A DNA stretch of 64,000 nt. Origin: Pseudoxanthomonas broegbernensis. GTDB lineage: Bacteria > Pseudomonadota > Gammaproteobacteria > Xanthomonadales > Xanthomonadaceae. Position 1 is the stretch's first letter. Each line of letters opens with the position of its first letter. The position numbers and the translations under genes are program-made. Positions 62,691-64,000 of this stretch are shown in pieces. The stretch is from contig NZ_JACHGU010000001.1 in assembly GCF_014202435.1 (NCBI RefSeq), positions 124,001 through 188,000 on the forward strand, read 5' to 3'. The notes under the pieces are model-generated. The model had not been told where the DNA came from and did not search any database. It saw nothing but the letters and a program-made list of their open reading frames with translations.

Positions 62691-64000
62691 AGCCAGCCCT
62701 CGCGCAGCGGCTCGTGCGGTGGGTTTCGTCGCACGGGCGGCATGGCCTGGCCGCAGCGCTGCCATTGTTGTGGGTGGCGCAGGCCATGGCGCTGTGGCGG
62801 CTGGACCGGCACGCGGTCGGGGTGGCGGCCGAAGCCTATGCCGGGGCGGGGAACATCCTGCTCAACGCGCTGCCCGGCTGGGCGTTCGCGTTGTGCCTGG
62901 CGGCGCTGACCCGGCGCCTGCTGTTCCCGCTGCTGGTGACCAGTGCGATCCAGGTCGCCGTCTATCTGGCTTCGCTCAAGAAGCTCGAGGTCCTCGGCAG
63001 CCCGTTCGCGCTGCAGGACGTGTACTTCCTCACCACGATCAATCGCGCGACCCTGGAGCTGTTCGGCTCCTATGTGGAGCATCCGGCGTGGTGGCTGGCT
63101 GCCACGGCCGGGTTCCTGGGGTTGTTGGCGGCATGCTTCTGGCTTGAGCGCCCGTGGTTCCGGTGGTTCGGCGCCGTCCAGGCCGTGCTGCTGCTCGCCA
63201 TGGGTGTCGCGCTGTATACGCTGGACGCCGGCAAGCAGCCCTGGGCATCGTTCTATGACGCCCAGCGCGTGCGCCCGTCGACGATGAGCCTGACCCCGGC
63301 GGTAGTGCGGTCCGGGCTGTTCAGCAGCCTGGTCTACAAGCACCTGCAGGCGCGGAACATGCGCTTCGAGATCGACGGCGATGCGCTGCGCGATGTGCTC
63401 GCCGGCCTGGAGCCGGCTCCAGCACGCCCGCTTGCGGCCAGCGCACCGCCGGATGTGGTGATCGTGCTCAGCGAATCGTTCATGGACCCGCGGATCCTCA
63501 ACGGCCTGTCCGCCACGCAGGACACCATCCCCGCCACGCGCGCGCTGATCGGTGCGGGCCACGGCGGTACGATGACGGTGCCGACGTATGGCGGGGGCAC
63601 GGTGCGGACCGAGTTCGAGGTGCTTACCGGCATGCCTGCCGAGGCCTTCCCGGACGCGTTCTATCCCTACGTGGATCTCGACCGCACGGTGCTGCCGTCG
63701 CTGCCGGGGCTGTTGCGCCGCCAGGGCTATGCAACCGTGGCGGTCCACGGAAATTCCGGGGCGTTCTGGAACCGGAGCGACACTTACGCGTCGATGGGTT
63801 TCGATCGTTTCGTGACCGGGCGCGAGTTCGCGCGGCGCGGGATGAAGCGGGAGGGGACCTGGTACTCCGACAGCGCGATGACCGACATCGTGCTGCAGGA
63901 ACTTGCGGAGCATGGCGGCCCGACATTCGTCATGGCGGTGAGCATCCAGAACCACGGCCCTTACACCACGCTCCCGAAGGACGTCGACCAGGGCGCCTGG
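62687..64000 (+). CDS. LTA synthase/MdoB-like phosphoglycerol transferase (3' end outside window)
   Basis: The frame starts at GTG 62687 (GTGA overlap with the acyltransferase) and is open to the right edge, 438 residues visible. Four or five N-terminal membrane helices are followed by an alkaline-phosphatase-superfamily sulfatase-type domain from about residue 255: VVIVLSESFMDP, the catalytic-Thr region PTYGGGTVRTEFEVLTG, VAVHGNSGAFWNRSDTYASMGFD (shown here as AVHGNSGAFWNRSD and YASMGFD) and VSIQNHGPY. Relatives transfer phosphoglycerol or phosphoethanolamine to polymers outside the membrane. The gene fits polysaccharide decoration. Confidence 0.88.
   Translation, partial: MKPALAQRLVRWVSSHGRHGLAAALPLLWVAQAMALWRLDRHAVGVAAEAYAGAGNILLNALPGWAFALCLAALTRRLLFPLLVTSAIQVAVYLASLKKLEVLGSPFALQDVYFLTTINRATLELFGSYVEHPAWWLAATAGFLGLLAACFWLERPWFRWFGAVQAVLLLAMGVALYTLDAGKQPWASFYDAQRVRPSTMSLTPAVVRSGLFSSLVYKHLQARNMRFEIDGDALRDVLAGLEPAPARPLAASAPPDVVIVLSESFMDPRILNGLSATQDTIPATRALIGAGHGGTMTVPTYGGGTVRTEFEVLTGMPAEAFPDAFYPYVDLDRTVLPSLPGLLRRQGYATVAVHGNSGAFWNRSDTYASMGFDRFVTGREFARRGMKREGTWYSDSAMTDIVLQELAEHGGPTFVMAVSIQNHGPYTTLPKDVDQGAW

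Overview
The window is a GC-rich proteobacterial chromosome segment with the gene content of a Xanthomonadaceae/Lysobacteraceae member (Lysobacter, Luteimonas, Pseudoxanthomonas or Xanthomonas type). The evidence is an xps-type type II secretion cluster without a classical gspC but with gspN and a lipoprotein secretin, TonB receptors, GTAG-type palindromic repeats with the core GGAGCCGGCTT, and -10 boxes of the form TAGAAT or TACAAT close to start codons. No tRNA, rRNA, CRISPR array, insertion sequence or prophage was seen.

Region 1 (1-33 kb) is mostly housekeeping. It holds a MacB-like efflux ABC transporter cut by the left edge, glmS, a MarR-type regulator, yggS, a cysteine-synthase-like PLP enzyme, oligopeptidase A, fabA-fabB, and dinB. 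btuB sits under a cobalamin riboswitch and is divergent from cobT-cobC-cobS. These are followed by bioD, a phasin and queD. At 22.6-28.4 kb a promoter overlapped by a Fur-like box precedes a four-gene metal/heme uptake set: DUF4198, a seven-EF-hand protein, an ApbE-DUF2271 fusion and a TonB receptor. An RhlE-type RNA helicase and two tyrosine-catabolism genes (FAA hydrolase, maiA) follow. The FAA hydrolase promoter carries a perfect 16-bp palindrome.

Region 2 (33-38 kb) holds pilU, a pair of envelope proteins (DUF4398 and a coiled-coil/OmpA-like protein), a candidate small RNA with its own promoter and terminator, a DUF465 protein, and the reverse transsulfuration pair (cystathionine beta-synthase plus a cystathionine lyase/synthase).

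Region 3 (38-64 kb) is a cell-surface island. The type II secretion genes gspG-H-I-J-K-L-M-N-D plus a small lipoprotein run leftward. Divergent from them are a polysaccharide ABC-exporter permease (wzm) and then gspE-gspF. After a 400-nt gap with a strong-looking promoter and a structured leader comes a 535-residue exported surface protein (S-layer-like in context) ending at a textbook terminator. Beyond it lie the exporter ATPase wzt, a glycosyltransferase, two sulfotransferases, a 1150-residue sulfotransferase-GT2-GT4 fusion, a lipoprotein, an OafA-like acyltransferase and the start of an LTA-synthase/MdoB-like phosphoglycerol transferase.

The working hypothesis is that the secretion system, the major exported protein and an ABC-exported, probably sulfated and acylated O-polysaccharide form one surface-layer assembly locus. 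The exporter's two subunits are separated by the secretion ATPase/platform genes and the candidate cargo. This interpretation is inference; the individual domain calls are well supported.
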